Source: Rhodanobacteraceae bacterium (GTDB lineage Bacteria > Pseudomonadota > Gammaproteobacteria > Xanthomonadales > Rhodanobacteraceae). From it: a stretch of 64,000 bases of DNA. Positions 28,063 to 38,631 of the stretch are shown in pieces (within the stretch, counting starts at the first letter, position 1; each line of letters begins with the position of its first letter). The stretch covers positions 496,001 through 560,000 of the forward strand of contig CP126120.1 of NCBI GenBank assembly GCA_030123585.1. Direction: 5' to 3'. The position numbers and the translations under genes were made by a program. Under the pieces are notes generated by a model. It was not told where the DNA came from. It worked only from the letters and a program-made list of their open reading frames with translations, and made no database searches.

Positions 28063-28520
28063 ATCCGCGCGTCGCAGCCACGGCACCCTTCGCGGCAACG
28101 GGCATCGCTGCCGTCGTCGCCGGCGGCGCGACCGCCGCGGCGATCGCCTATCACCCGACCGAGCACCTGGTCTGGATGGTGGCCTATCTCGTGCTGGTCG
28201 TCGGTGTGATGCAGGGAGTGTTCGGCGCGGGTCAGGCGTGGCTGGCCGTGCGCCCGCCCGTCAGACGCACGGTATGGGGTCAGTGGGCGCTGTTCAACCT
28301 CGGCAATACCGGCGTGATCGGCGGAACCTTGTGCAATCGGACGGGCATGGTCGCTGTCGGCACGCTGTTGTTCGTGGGGGCAATCGCGTGGTTCTTCATG
28401 GGTGTCCGCCGCGCCCGCGTGAATGGCTGGGGCGTGGCCTACCGCGTGTTGCTGGGCCTGGTGTTCCTGAGCGCCTGCACGGGCGTGGTGATTTCGGCGG
28501 TCTCGCACGGCGCCGCCTGA
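28056..28520 (+). CDS. Small membrane protein of unknown function
   Basis: The 154-residue product starts at a GTG that overlaps the end of lipA, so translation is probably coupled. It has four hydrophobic helices (about 8-28, 40-62, 80-110, 128-148) joined by short Arg-containing loops. No catalytic motif is recognised. The operon position behind lipA is the only functional hint and may not be meaningful. It is convergent with the small reverse-strand gene that follows. Confidence 0.65.
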   Translation: MLNPRVAATAPFAATGIAAVVAGGATAAAIAYHPTEHLVWMVAYLVLVVGVMQGVFGAGQAWLAVRPPVRRTVWGQWALFNLGNTGVIGGTLCNRTGMVAVGTLLFVGAIAWFFMGVRRARVNGWGVAYRVLLGLVFLSACTGVVISAVSHGAA

Positions 28521-28526
28521 GACGGC

Positions 28527-28745
28527 TCAATGCCGGGGTTTGGCTTCGACCAGCAGCCCGCGCAGGCGGTCCTCGTCGGCCGCGGCCAGGAAGCGTTCGG
28601 CCTCGCCGAAATTGGCCGCGTCCAACGGTTTGAGCAACACGCCGTCGCCGCTGATCCGGCTGAACACCAGCAGCACGGTGCCGAAGGAGGCTTCCATCAG
28701 GGCGGCCTGCCAGCGGCCGCCCGCATCGTCGTCGAAACTGCGCAT
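28527..28745 (-). CDS. Small conserved-looking protein of unknown function
   Basis: Short acidic protein of 72 residues: MRSFDDDAGGRWQAALMEAS, then a strand GTVLLVFSRI, and a helical C-terminus (FGEAERFLAAADEDRLRGLL). The compact helix-strand pattern and clean codon usage suggest a real gene, and similar small proteins are known in this order. It ends 7 bases from the convergent membrane protein gene. No function can be given. Confidence 0.55.
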   Translation of the reverse strand: MRSFDDDAGGRWQAALMEASFGTVLLVFSRISGDGVLLKPLDAANFGEAERFLAAADEDRLRGLLVEAKPRH

Positions 28746-28838
28746 GGACAAGGCTTCGGGAACGGGATCAACAGGATACAGGTGCGGGCAAGGCCGGTTC
28801 ATGCGATAATTGGCCGTTCCGACGCTGACGATACGCCG

Positions 28839-29186
28839 ATGACGACTTGGCATGGTGGGTGTCATTGCGGCCGGATCGCCTTCGAGGTGGATGGCGAAAT
28901 CGGCACCGTGATGGAGTGCAATTGTTCGCATTGCCGGCCGAAGGGCTACCTGATGTGGTTCGTGCCGCGCTCGCAGTTGCGGTTGTCCACGCCGGAATCG
29001 GACATGAGCACATACCGTTTCAACAAGCACGCCATCGCCCACCATTTCTGCCCGGTCTGCGGCGTGGCGCCGTTCGCGGAGGGGGAACACCAGGGCCACG
29101 CCATGGCCGGGGTGAACGTGCGTTGCGTAGAAGGTGTCGAACCGGCCGAACTCGAGATTCGGCAGGTCGACGGACGCAGCCTGTAA
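28839..29186 (+). CDS. GFA-family (glutathione-dependent formaldehyde-activating-like) zinc protein
   Basis: Protein of 115 residues with the GFA/CENP-V fold. The conserved zinc-binding cysteines are visible: GGCHCGRIAFEV, CNCSHCR and FCPVCGVAPF. It begins at an ATG at 28839 (MTTWHGGCHCG). The family includes proteins proposed to bind glutathione and formaldehyde, but most members have no proven activity. It is divergent from the 72-residue gene. Confidence 0.88.
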   Translation: MTTWHGGCHCGRIAFEVDGEIGTVMECNCSHCRPKGYLMWFVPRSQLRLSTPESDMSTYRFNKHAIAHHFCPVCGVAPFAEGEHQGHAMAGVNVRCVEGVEPAELEIRQVDGRSL

Positions 29187-29283
29187 CCGCTGCGCCGGCG
29201 ACGGCACACCTGTATCGATCCACCATGGCATGACCCCGGCTCATGTACCGGGCATGCGTTGCGACAACATGAGGAAAGCTGCA

Positions 29284-29847
29284 ATGGTCACGAAACGGAA
29301 CCACAAGCCTGCGGGCAAGGCCGGCAAGAATGTTCGCAGGGGTTCGGCCAAATCCAGGACCGCGAGGTCAAGCGCGGCCCGCAAGGCGGCGAAACCCGCC
29401 GCGCGCGCAGCCGTGCGCAAATCCCGCCCCGCTGCCAAGGCAGTCCCCCGTCCCGTGGTCAAGCCTGCCGCCGTGAAGCCGGTTGCGGCCAAACCGGTTG
29501 CCGCGAAGCCGGCGACGCCCGCCAAGCCGCCGCTTGCGCGGCCGGCGTCGGTCAAGACGGCGGCCAAGGCGGTCGCTGCCGCGCGCGCCGCCGCCGCCAA
29601 ACGGCGCCCGCCGTCCTACATTCCCCGCTCCAGCTTCGGCGACGACTGGAAGCTGGCCGGCCCCATCGAACTGCCGCGTCAGCCGGCCCCGGCCGCGCAC
29701 ACGCCGACGCGCAAGCCGCCGAAGCCGCGTGCGCCGAAGCCCAAGGCCATCAGCCATGAACAGGCCGTCGCCAACCTGAAGGCGTTGCTGGAATCGCGCA
29801 AGCGCAAGGATCGCGGCGGCGATGCGGCCGCGCCCAAGAGCGCCTGA
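29284..29847 (+). CDS. Lys/Ala/Pro-rich basic protein (histone-H1-like composition)
   Basis: Protein of 187 residues rich in Lys, Ala, Pro and Arg. The first 110 residues are low complexity with repeats such as KPAAVKPVAAKPVAAKPATPAKP and AKAVAAARAAAAKR. A short less biased segment follows (SYIPRSSFGDDWKLAGPIELP) and then another basic stretch, ending with a helix (SHEQAVANLKALLESRKRK). Composition resembles AlgP or H1-like nucleoid proteins, so DNA binding is possible but only inferred. The ATG at 29284 follows GAGGAAAG at ribosome-site distance. Confidence 0.7.
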   Translation: MVTKRNHKPAGKAGKNVRRGSAKSRTARSSAARKAAKPAARAAVRKSRPAAKAVPRPVVKPAAVKPVAAKPVAAKPATPAKPPLARPASVKTAAKAVAAARAAAAKRRPPSYIPRSSFGDDWKLAGPIELPRQPAPAAHTPTRKPPKPRAPKPKAISHEQAVANLKALLESRKRKDRGGDAAAPKSA

Positions 29848-29966
29848 GCCAACTGGTCGACATGCGTCGGCGTGCCTGAACGCTTAGCGTTTATATAACA
29901 AAACTCTTCAGTTCAGATTTACCCTTGCGTGGGATACTGGCGCCACCTCAGAAGGGGAGATCGACC

Positions 29967-30497
29967 ATGCAACGCACGAATGGCACCGCCTCGATCCGCA
30001 ACAAGCTGATGCTCGCCTGCGCGCTGGTGATGGCATGCGTGCTGGCGACGCCTGCTGCGATGGCGCACGACTATTACCGCGGACACCGCGACGATTCCGG
30101 CAAGCTGCTGGGCGCGCTGGTCGTGGGCGCGGTGATCGGCGGCGTGATCGCCAGCGCCAGCCAGCACGACGACAACTACTACAACGGCGGCTACTACTAC
30201 CCGGCGCCGGGTTATCCGCCGCAGGGGTACTACCAGAGCTATCCGAGTTACCCGAGCTATCCGGCGTATTCCTACGACAACGCCGGCTACTATGGCTATC
30301 AGGGTTACCCGAGCTACGGCAGCGTGAACGTGGGCGTGGTGTACTCGAGCGGCGGTCGCCATTACCGCGACTCGCGTGGTTACTACGGCGGCGGTCGTGG
30401 TTACTACGGTGGCGATCGCGGCTACCACGGCGGTGATCGCGACAACGGCTACCGCCACGGCGGGCAGGGACATTACTACTCGCGTCACGATCACTGA
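29967..30497 (+). CDS. Exported Gly/Tyr-rich protein with glycine zipper
   Basis: Secreted or surface protein of 176 residues. A long signal peptide (about 1-33) is followed by a charged patch, a Gly-zipper hydrophobic stretch (LLGALVVGAVIGGVIASA) and low-complexity Tyr/Pro/Gly repeats: SYPSYPSYPAYSY, YQGYPSYG, then RGYYGGGRGYYGGDRGYHGGDR. The 119-base upstream gap holds an AT-rich TTTATATAACAAAAC stretch that could be its promoter. It is followed by a strong terminator. Function unknown; it may be a cell-envelope structural protein. Confidence 0.75.
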   Translation: MQRTNGTASIRNKLMLACALVMACVLATPAAMAHDYYRGHRDDSGKLLGALVVGAVIGGVIASASQHDDNYYNGGYYYPAPGYPPQGYYQSYPSYPSYPAYSYDNAGYYGYQGYPSYGSVNVGVVYSSGGRHYRDSRGYYGGGRGYYGGDRGYHGGDRDNGYRHGGQGHYYSRHDH

Positions 30498-30522
30498 TCG
30501 GCAAGGCAACGCGATGCCATCG

Positions 30523-30555
30523 AAAGGCCCGGTTGTTCGCAACCGGGCCTTTTTC
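30523..30555 (+). terminator. Rho-independent terminator
   Basis: Stem AAAGGCCCGGTT (30523-30534) pairs with AACCGGGCCTTT (30541-30552) around a GTTCGC loop, and the descending arm runs into TTTTTC. It closes the Gly/Tyr-rich protein gene. Confidence 0.9.
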
Positions 30556-30621
30556 TTGCGCACGGTCCGTGCGCGCATGCGTTAAAGTCGCGGGCCTTGC
30601 CTCCACGAACGGGGAGTTCCC

Positions 30622-32403
30622 ATGCGGATCGGACGTGCGGCATCCGGATGTTTGCTGATCTGCGCCTTGCTGTTGCCGTCGCTGGCTATGGCCCGGGGCG
30701 ATGCGCCGGCCGCCGCGTCGACGAATGCGGCCGACCAGGCCTTCGCGCGGCTGGCGGATCAGTACTTCGACACGTTCTACCTGCCGACCAATCCGTCGGC
30801 GGCGACCAGCTACGGTATCCATCGGTACGACGGCCGATTGGAGGACTACTCGCGCGCGGGCATCGACGCCGAAGTGAAGGCGCTTGAAGTGTGGCAATCG
30901 CGTGTCGCCGCGATCGATCCCGCCTCGCTCAGCCTGTTCGTGCGCGGCGATCGCGACCTGGTGTTGAACAACATCCGCAGTTCGCTGCTGACGCTGCAGG
31001 CGATTCGTCCGTGGGAAAAGAATCCCGATTTCTATTCCAGCGGCATCACCTCCAGCGCGTTCACGCTGATGGAGCGCAAGTTCGCGCCGCCGGAAACGCG
31101 CCTGCGCGATTTGATCTCGCGCGAAAAGCAGATGCCGGCTGCCTTGCAGGCTGCGCGTGCGAACCTGAAGAATCCGCCCAAAATCTATACCGAGATCGCG
31201 CTCGAACAATTGCCGGGCCTGATCGAGTTCTTCCGTCACGACGTGCCGTCGGCTTTCACCGACGTCACCGACGCTGCGTTGAAGAAGCAATTCGCGGAAT
31301 CCAACGACGCGGTGATCAAGGCGCTGGGGGATTACCAGTCGTGGCTGAAGAAGGACGTGTTGCCGAAATCGCACGGCGATTTCCGGATCGGCGCGAAAGT
31401 CTTCCGCGAGAAGCTGAAGTACGACGAGATGGTCGACCTTCCGCTGGACAAGCTGGTCGCGCTCGACGAAGCCAACATGAAGGCCAACCAGGCCGAGTTC
31501 GCCAGGGTCGCGAAAGAACTCGATCCAACCAAAACGCCGCGCGAAGTGCTGGCGGAACTTGCCGCCGATCATCCGCAACCGGACAAGCTGCTCGACACCT
31601 TCCGCGCCACGTTCGACGCGCTGACCGGCTTCATCGACAGCCACCACATCATCACGATTCCGTCCACGGTGCGGCCGACGCTGGAGGAAACGCCGCCGTT
31701 CATGCGCGCGACCACCTTCGCGTCGATGGACACGCCCGGCCCTTATGAAACGAAGGCGACTACTGCGTACTTCAATGTCACGCTGCCGGAAAAGGACTGG
31801 CCGAAGCAGCGTGTCGACGAATTCATGGCGCAGTTCAGTTATCCCGTGATCACCAGCGTCGCCACGCACGAGGCGTATCCCGGCCACTACATCCAGTTCC
31901 TGTGGATGCACAAGGTGCACGATCGCGTGCGCAAACTGCTCGGTTCCGCCACCAATGCCGAAGGCTGGGCACATTACTGCGAGCAGATGATGCTGGACGA
32001 AGGCCTGGCGCAATATGAGTTTCCGCACGACCGCCGCCAGCAACTGCTGCTGAAATTGGGCCAGTTGCAGGATGCGCTGCTGCGCAATGCGCGGTTCATC
32101 GTCGGCATCAAGCTGCACACCGGCCAGATGACCATGCCGCAGGCCGTGGATTTCTTCGTCAAGGAAGGCTACCAGTCGCGCGCGGTGGGCGAGGTGGAGA
32201 CCAAGCGCGGCACGTCCGACCCGACCTATCTGTACTACACGCTCGGCAAGCTCGAGATCCTGAAGCTGCGCGCCGACGTCGCAAAGAAGCAAGACGCGAA
32301 TTTCAATCTCGAACGCTTCCACGACGATTTCATGCAGCACGGCTTCGCGCCGATCGCGATCGTGCGCCGCGAGATGCTGCACGACGATTCGCCGGTGCTG
32401 TGA
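30622..32403 (+). CDS. Exported DUF885 family protein (putative metallopeptidase)
   Basis: The 593-residue protein has a signal peptide (about 1-25, GCLLICALLLPSLAMA) and then the mostly helical DUF885 fold. The conserved HEAYPGH motif (HExxxGH) with a downstream Glu in EGWAHYCEQM suggests a zinc metallopeptidase of the thermolysin-like gluzincin type. The C-terminal region contains EVETKRGTSDPTYLYYTLGK, which is typical of the family. Substrate specificity is not known. It starts at an ATG with GGGGAG upstream and lies after the terminator, so it is probably its own transcription unit. Confidence 0.87.
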   Translation: MRIGRAASGCLLICALLLPSLAMARGDAPAAASTNAADQAFARLADQYFDTFYLPTNPSAATSYGIHRYDGRLEDYSRAGIDAEVKALEVWQSRVAAIDPASLSLFVRGDRDLVLNNIRSSLLTLQAIRPWEKNPDFYSSGITSSAFTLMERKFAPPETRLRDLISREKQMPAALQAARANLKNPPKIYTEIALEQLPGLIEFFRHDVPSAFTDVTDAALKKQFAESNDAVIKALGDYQSWLKKDVLPKSHGDFRIGAKVFREKLKYDEMVDLPLDKLVALDEANMKANQAEFARVAKELDPTKTPREVLAELAADHPQPDKLLDTFRATFDALTGFIDSHHIITIPSTVRPTLEETPPFMRATTFASMDTPGPYETKATTAYFNVTLPEKDWPKQRVDEFMAQFSYPVITSVATHEAYPGHYIQFLWMHKVHDRVRKLLGSATNAEGWAHYCEQMMLDEGLAQYEFPHDRRQQLLLKLGQLQDALLRNARFIVGIKLHTGQMTMPQAVDFFVKEGYQSRAVGEVETKRGTSDPTYLYYTLGKLEILKLRADVAKKQDANFNLERFHDDFMQHGFAPIAIVRREMLHDDSPVL

Positions 32404-32542
32404 GAAACGGCTGGCAGCCCGCGGCAAGTTCGAGGGCGGCGGAATCGATGCGGCGCGTCGTCACGTTCGCTGAACGCGCGGATCGCTTCAATTAACGTTT
32501 GTGCGTGTAGGGTAGCCTGCACCCGTCGTTGAGGTGGTCCGC

Positions 32543-33816
<1,274 letters not shown>

Positions 33817-33820
<4 letters not shown>

Positions 33821-34809
33821 CTCCGTGCCCGCTGATTGCGCGGCTGCACGGCGTCGATGACCGGCGGACCGGCAACGAGTTGCTGGCCGACGCGCTGGCC
33901 GGCCTTGCCGGTACGCCGAAACGGCTGCCATCCAAGTATTTCTACGACGCCCGCGGCTCGCGCCTGTTCGAGCGCATCTGCGAACAACCCGAGTATTACC
34001 TCACGCGCACGGAACTGGCGATCATGCGCGCGCACGTCGCCGACATCGCGGCGACGCTTGGACCCGACGTGCGCCTGGTCGAATATGGCAGCGGCAGCGG
34101 CCTGAAGACGTGGCTGCTGTTGCGCCATCTCGCGTCGCCGGTGGCGTACGTGCCGGTGGAAATTTCGCGCAGCGCGTTGGCGCGCAGCGTGGCGGCACTG
34201 GGCCGCGGCTTCCCGCAAATCGAGATGCTGCCGGTGTGCGCGGATTTCACGCAGCCGATCAAGTTGCCGCGCGCGGCGCGGGCGCCGCGCCAGACGGTCG
34301 TGTATTTCCCCGGTTCGACGCTCGGCAACTTCGAACCGGTGGACGCATTGCGCCTGCTGCGCCAGATGCACGCCGAGGCCGGGCAGGGTGGCGGCATTCT
34401 GGACGGCGGCGTGCTGATCGGGGTCGATCTGGTCAAGGACAAGGACGCAGTGGAAGCCGCCTACAACGACGCCGCCAGCGTCACCGCGGAGTTCACGCTC
34501 AACCTGCTGACGCGATTGAACCGCGAGCTGGGCGCGGACTTCGACCTGGGTGGATTCCATCATCGCGCGCGCTGGCGTCCGCTGGCCGGCCGTATCGAAA
34601 CCCATATCATCAGCGATCGCGCACAGGACGTGCACGTCGGCCACCGCACCTTCCATTTCGGTGTGGGCGAGCCGATGCTGGTCGAATACAGTTGCAAATA
34701 CACGCTCGACGGATTCGCCCGGTTCGCTGCGCGCGCAGGATCGCGGGTCGCCAACGTCTGGACCGATCCGGAACGCCGATTCAGCTTGCAGTGGCTGGTC
34801 TGCGAGTGA
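33817..34809 (+). CDS. egtD: L-histidine N(alpha)-methyltransferase EgtD
   Basis: SAM-dependent enzyme that trimethylates histidine to hercynine, the first step of ergothioneine synthesis. The 330-residue protein has the family N-terminus (LPSKYFYDARGSRLFERI, EYYLTRTELAIM), SAM-binding motif VEYGSGSGLKTWLLL, FPGSTLGNFE and the Asn/Tyr substrate region KDAVEAAYNDAASVTAEF. The C-terminus includes EYSCKYTLDGF. It is translationally coupled to egtB by an ATGA overlap. No egtA, egtC or egtE homologue is next to it. Confidence 0.95.
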
Positions 34810-34911
34810 GACGATCTCCGCGCTGGCATCCCCACCATGTCTTTCGACACCCCCGCCACGCGCTGAATTTGGCTACGCTTGCCGGATTCAAGGGCGAGTC
34901 GGAGTGGGGAC

Positions 34912-37671
34912 ATGCATCAGGCATTGCGTGGGTTGGCTGGACTGCTGGTACTGACTTGCGGCGTGGCGGTTGCCGCGGCGAACAATCCCTACGCGCGTGA
35001 TCCCGGCCAGCCGGTCGATCAGGCGTACACGGCGAAGATCGCGAAGTACACCACGCAGGCCGATTTCAACACGCCGCTGACCGATTACCTGCCGGCGTCA
35101 ACGACCGTGCCGACGCCGGAAGCGGTGCTGGGCGATGTCGCCGGCGCACCCAACATGCTGCCGTACGCGGAAGACGTGTACCGCTATTTCCGGATGCTGG
35201 CCAAGGCCACGCCGCGGGTGCGCGTGTTCACGATCGGCAAGACCGAGGAAGGCCGCGAAATGCTCGCGGTGGCGATCGCCGACGAATCGCTGATGAAGGA
35301 TCTCGACGCCAACAAGGCGCGGCTCGCACAACTCGCCGATCCGCGCAAGCTCGACATGGACGATGCCAAGGCCGCGGCGCTCATCAAGCAGACCGTTCCC
35401 GTTTATTACATCACCGGCACCATCCATTCCACCGAAACCGGCGCGCCCACCGCACTGATGGAACTCGGCTACCGGCTGGCCGTGGATGACGCGCCGTACA
35501 TCCGGTACATCCGCTCGCACATGATCACGCTGATCACGCCGGTGGTCGAGGTCGACGGCCGCGACCGCATGGTCGATCTCTACAAGTGGCATCGCGCGCA
35601 TCCGGGCGAGAACTACCCGCACCTCTTGTACTGGGGCCATTACGTCGCGCACGACAACAACCGCGACGCGATGGCGGTGACGCTGGATCTCACGAAGAAC
35701 GTGCTGAACACGTACGTGGATTGGCACGCACAGGTGCTGCACGACCTGCACGAGTCGGTGCCGTTCCTGTACGACAACACGGTGGGCGACGGTCCGTACA
35801 ACGCGTGGATCGATCCGATCCTCACCAGCGAGTGGCAGCAGATCGGCTGGAACAACGTCGAACAGTTGACCAAGCTGGGCCTGCCCGGCGTGTTCACCCA
35901 CGGCGAGTTCGACACCTGGAGCCCGGGCTATCTGATGTTCATCGCGGCGATGCACAACGGCATCAGTCGCTTGTATGAAACCTACGGCAACGGCGGCGCC
36001 GACACCGAGGAGCGCATCCTGTCGCCCGACGAATACGCGCGCACCTGGTACAAGCCCAATCCGCCGCTGCCCAAGGTGCTGTGGTCGCAGCGCGACAACA
36101 ACAATTACGAGCAATCCGGGTTGCTGACCGCGCTGTACTACTTCGCGCAGAACGGCCAGCACTTCCTCGACAACTTCTGGCTGAAATCCAAACGCTCGAT
36201 CGAGAAGCCGGAACTTGCCGGTCCCGCGGCCTACGTGTTGACCGCGAACGAGAAGGACAAGGGCGCGCAGATGCACCTGCTGCATGCGTTGCACCTGCAG
36301 CATGTCGAGATCAGCCGCGCCAGTGCGCCGTTCACGGTGGAGGTGGCGGACGACACGGAAAACACCGACAGCGGCAAGTCGAAGGGTAAATCGGCCGAGC
36401 CAGCGGTGCCGCCCAAGGTCGCCACGACCAGGCGCACGTTTCCTGCGGGCAGTTGGATCATCCGCATGGACCAGCCGTATTCGCGCATCGCCGACACCTT
36501 GCTGGATCGCCAGTACTGGTCGCCCGACGATCCGCAGAAGCATCCGTACGACGACACCGGCTGGTCGTTCGGCGACCTGTTCGGCGTGGACGTGGCGCGC
36601 GTGGTCGATGCCTCGGTGCTGAAGGTGCCGATGCAGGATGTGCAGGGCGATTTCGACCAGCCCGGGTTCTCGCTGGCATCCTTGGGCGTGCAGGGCCGCG
36701 TGCCGCGGATCGCGCTGATGCACACCTGGCTTTCCACGCAGACGGAAGGCTGGTGGCGGATGGCGCTGGACAAGCTGCACGTGCCGTACACCTACATCAA
36801 CACGCAGGACGTTGCGCGCGAGCCGAACCTGCGCGCGAAGTACGACGTGATCCTGTTCGGGCCTGTGGGTTACGCCAATACGCAAATGATCGTCGATGGC
36901 TTGCCGATGTACGGCAATCCGATGCCGTGGCAGAAGACCGAACTCACGCCCAACCTCGGGCGCATCGATTCGACGCCGGATATCCGCCCAGGGCTCGGCG
37001 AGTCGGGCGTCGCCAACCTGAAACGGTTCGTCGCCGAAGGTGGCTTGCTGGTCACTTCGGAAGACACTGCGCGCTTCGCGATCGACGTGGGCCTGGCGCC
37101 CGGCGTTTCCATCGCCAAGCCCGGCGATCTGCGCGTGGTCGGGAGCGTGCTGCGCGCCGAGCTGGTGGACAAGCAGAGCCCAGCCTCGGCGGGGTATGGC
37201 GATTCCTTCGCGCTTTACAGCTCGCAAGGCATGGCGTTCGACGTGGCCAACCAGACCATCGGCAACCGTGGCCTCGTGACCGCGAAGGACTACCAGCGGC
37301 CGACCGGACGCGGCGGCCCCGACGACGTCGATGTGCCGGAAGGCCGTCCGTTTGCGGCACCGCCGGAACTGCCGGACGTGAAACCCTGGCAGGCCGTACC
37401 GCTCAATGCCGAGCAGGCGCGCAACAATCCGTTCGTGATCCCGTCTGCCAACCGGCCGAAGGTGATCGCGCGCTGGGCGGATTCGGACAAGTTGCTGATC
37501 TCGGGCCTGCTGGAAAACGGCGGGGCCATGGCGGAACACGCCGCGGTGGTGGACGCACGTTACGGCAAGGGTCACGTGCTGCTGTTCGCCAACAACCCGA
37601 TCTGGCGCGGCGAGACCATCGGCAGCTATCGGATGTTTTTCAACGCCGTGACGCATTACGATGAACTTTGA
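34912..37671 (+). CDS. Exported M14-family zinc carboxypeptidase-like protein
   Basis: Large secreted or periplasmic protein of 919 residues. A signal peptide (about 1-24) is followed by an M14 domain (about 70-370): zinc ligands HxxE in GTIHSTETGAP, RxxRVxxE-type strand VVEVDGRDRM, DNNRDAMA and WHAQVLHDLHESVPF. The second half (about 400-919) is of unknown fold, with charged linker around TDSGKSKGKSAEP. Large proteins with this architecture are common in the group. Substrate is unknown. Confidence 0.85.
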   Translation: MHQALRGLAGLLVLTCGVAVAAANNPYARDPGQPVDQAYTAKIAKYTTQADFNTPLTDYLPASTTVPTPEAVLGDVAGAPNMLPYAEDVYRYFRMLAKATPRVRVFTIGKTEEGREMLAVAIADESLMKDLDANKARLAQLADPRKLDMDDAKAAALIKQTVPVYYITGTIHSTETGAPTALMELGYRLAVDDAPYIRYIRSHMITLITPVVEVDGRDRMVDLYKWHRAHPGENYPHLLYWGHYVAHDNNRDAMAVTLDLTKNVLNTYVDWHAQVLHDLHESVPFLYDNTVGDGPYNAWIDPILTSEWQQIGWNNVEQLTKLGLPGVFTHGEFDTWSPGYLMFIAAMHNGISRLYETYGNGGADTEERILSPDEYARTWYKPNPPLPKVLWSQRDNNNYEQSGLLTALYYFAQNGQHFLDNFWLKSKRSIEKPELAGPAAYVLTANEKDKGAQMHLLHALHLQHVEISRASAPFTVEVADDTENTDSGKSKGKSAEPAVPPKVATTRRTFPAGSWIIRMDQPYSRIADTLLDRQYWSPDDPQKHPYDDTGWSFGDLFGVDVARVVDASVLKVPMQDVQGDFDQPGFSLASLGVQGRVPRIALMHTWLSTQTEGWWRMALDKLHVPYTYINTQDVAREPNLRAKYDVILFGPVGYANTQMIVDGLPMYGNPMPWQKTELTPNLGRIDSTPDIRPGLGESGVANLKRFVAEGGLLVTSEDTARFAIDVGLAPGVSIAKPGDLRVVGSVLRAELVDKQSPASAGYGDSFALYSSQGMAFDVANQTIGNRGLVTAKDYQRPTGRGGPDDVDVPEGRPFAAPPELPDVKPWQAVPLNAEQARNNPFVIPSANRPKVIARWADSDKLLISGLLENGGAMAEHAAVVDARYGKGHVLLFANNPIWRGETIGSYRMFFNAVTHYDEL

Positions 37672-37836
37672 TGCAATCGTCCCTGATCGCCGCGTCATCG
37701 AACGGCTCGAACCAGAAGCGGCTCTAGGATCACGAACACCAGAACGGCCTTGAAAGCCGCCATCCATGGCCAAGAGCTCCCTGGCCTGACTTTCCACAAC
37801 AGCCGCTTCGATTGCGGCGTCTCTTGGAAACCCGAA

Positions 37837-38124
37837 ATGGAACCACGCCGCTGGCTGCCTTATCGTCACCTGCAGAGCCGTCACCTCGGCCTGGCGCTGG
37901 CTGCCGCACGGGTCGTCGCCTGGATCGGCATGCTGCTGATCGCGGCCGGCGTCGCCTACGGCATCACGGTGGCGGTCAAGGGCGGCAGCGGCATGGGCGC
38001 CTTCGTGCTCGGCACGGTGGTCGGGCTGATCGGCTACGGCCTCGCCGCGCTGGTGGTGAGCGGCAGCCTGGCCGCGCTTGTCGGGATCGAGGAACAGCAG
38101 CGCCGCCGCGTCGACCACGACTGA
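37837..38124 (+). CDS. Small membrane protein of unknown function
   Basis: Protein of 95 residues with two hydrophobic helices (about 20-48 and 53-80, AWIGMLLIAAGVAYGITVAV and VLGTVVGLIGYGLAALVV) and a charged C-terminus (EEQQRRRVDHD). The ATG at 37837 was preferred to an upstream TTG at 37750 whose extension is not membrane-like. No domain is recognised. The region 37672-37836 upstream shows nothing else. Confidence 0.6.
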   Translation: MEPRRWLPYRHLQSRHLGLALAAARVVAWIGMLLIAAGVAYGITVAVKGGSGMGAFVLGTVVGLIGYGLAALVVSGSLAALVGIEEQQRRRVDHD

Positions 38125-38189
38125 GCCCCCGGGGTGGACAATCACGGGCAGACAAGGGCGGATGCACTGGCATTCCGGTGCAAAACTGC

Positions 38190-38357
38190 TGTAGGATCGC
38201 GCCGCTGAGTTAGCCAAGCCGTCGGGGGGCGGTTTGTATGGGGCCGGTTGCCGACCGTTCGACGATCGCATCGCTGTCTTCACTCTCGCTAGTCAGTGCT
38301 TCAAGTTGCGCACGCAAGTGCGCTGTTTTCAACCAATCGAGCAGTAAGGAGTCAGTT
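38190..38357 (+). promoter_or_regulatory. Probable long 5' leader of the cold-shock gene
   Basis: A -10-like TAGGAT lies at 38192-38197, giving a leader of about 150 bases before the start codon, similar to the length of csp leaders in E. coli. It contains a hairpin GCGCAC-GCAA-GTGCGC (38308-38323) followed by TGTTTTC, and a ribosome site AAGGAG shortly before the ATG. Cold-shock leaders often refold with temperature to change translation; that is inferred from family behaviour, not shown here. Confidence 0.4.
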
Positions 38358-38567
38358 ATGTCGGAGCGTCAGACCGGCACCGTGAAATGGTTCAACGATG
38401 CCAAGGGCTTCGGTTTCATCAGCCGTGAAAACGGTGAGGACGTGTTCGTGCATTTCCGCGCGATCGTCGGCACCGGCTTCAAGTCCCTGCAGGAAGGCCA
38501 GAAGGTCACCTTCAACGTCGTCCAGGGCCCGAAGGGTCTGCAGGCCGACCAGGTGCAGCCCGCCTGA
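38358..38567 (+). CDS. Cold-shock protein (CspA family)
   Basis: RNA/DNA chaperone of 69 residues with a single OB-fold. The two nucleic-acid binding motifs are visible: RNP1 KGFGFI and RNP2 VFVHF. The sequence starts [20 protein letters not shown], standard for the family, and the ribosome site AAGGAG is present. It is followed by a strong terminator. Whether it is cold-induced or constitutive cannot be told from the coding sequence. Confidence 0.96.
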   Translation: MSERQTGTVKWFNDAKGFGFISRENGEDVFVHFRAIVGTGFKSLQEGQKVTFNVVQGPKGLQADQVQPA

Positions 38568-38592
38568 GCCGTCGTTGCCCGCAAAGTCACGC

Positions 38593-38621
38593 AAAAAGCC
38601 CCGCCACGCGCGGGGCTTTTT
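38593..38621 (+). terminator. Rho-independent terminator of the cold-shock gene
   Basis: Stem AAAAAGCCCCGC (38593-38604) pairs with GCGGGGCTTTTT (38610-38621) around a CACGC loop. The A-run and T-run make it work in either direction. Confidence 0.92.
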
Positions 38622-38631
38622 GTTTGGTGCG

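Noticed and set aside
35098..38283. Reverse-strand open frame of 1061 codons
   Set aside because: Shadow of the M14 peptidase; its translation is His/Arg/Val/Gly-rich and lacks domain structure, as expected for antisense GC-rich DNA.
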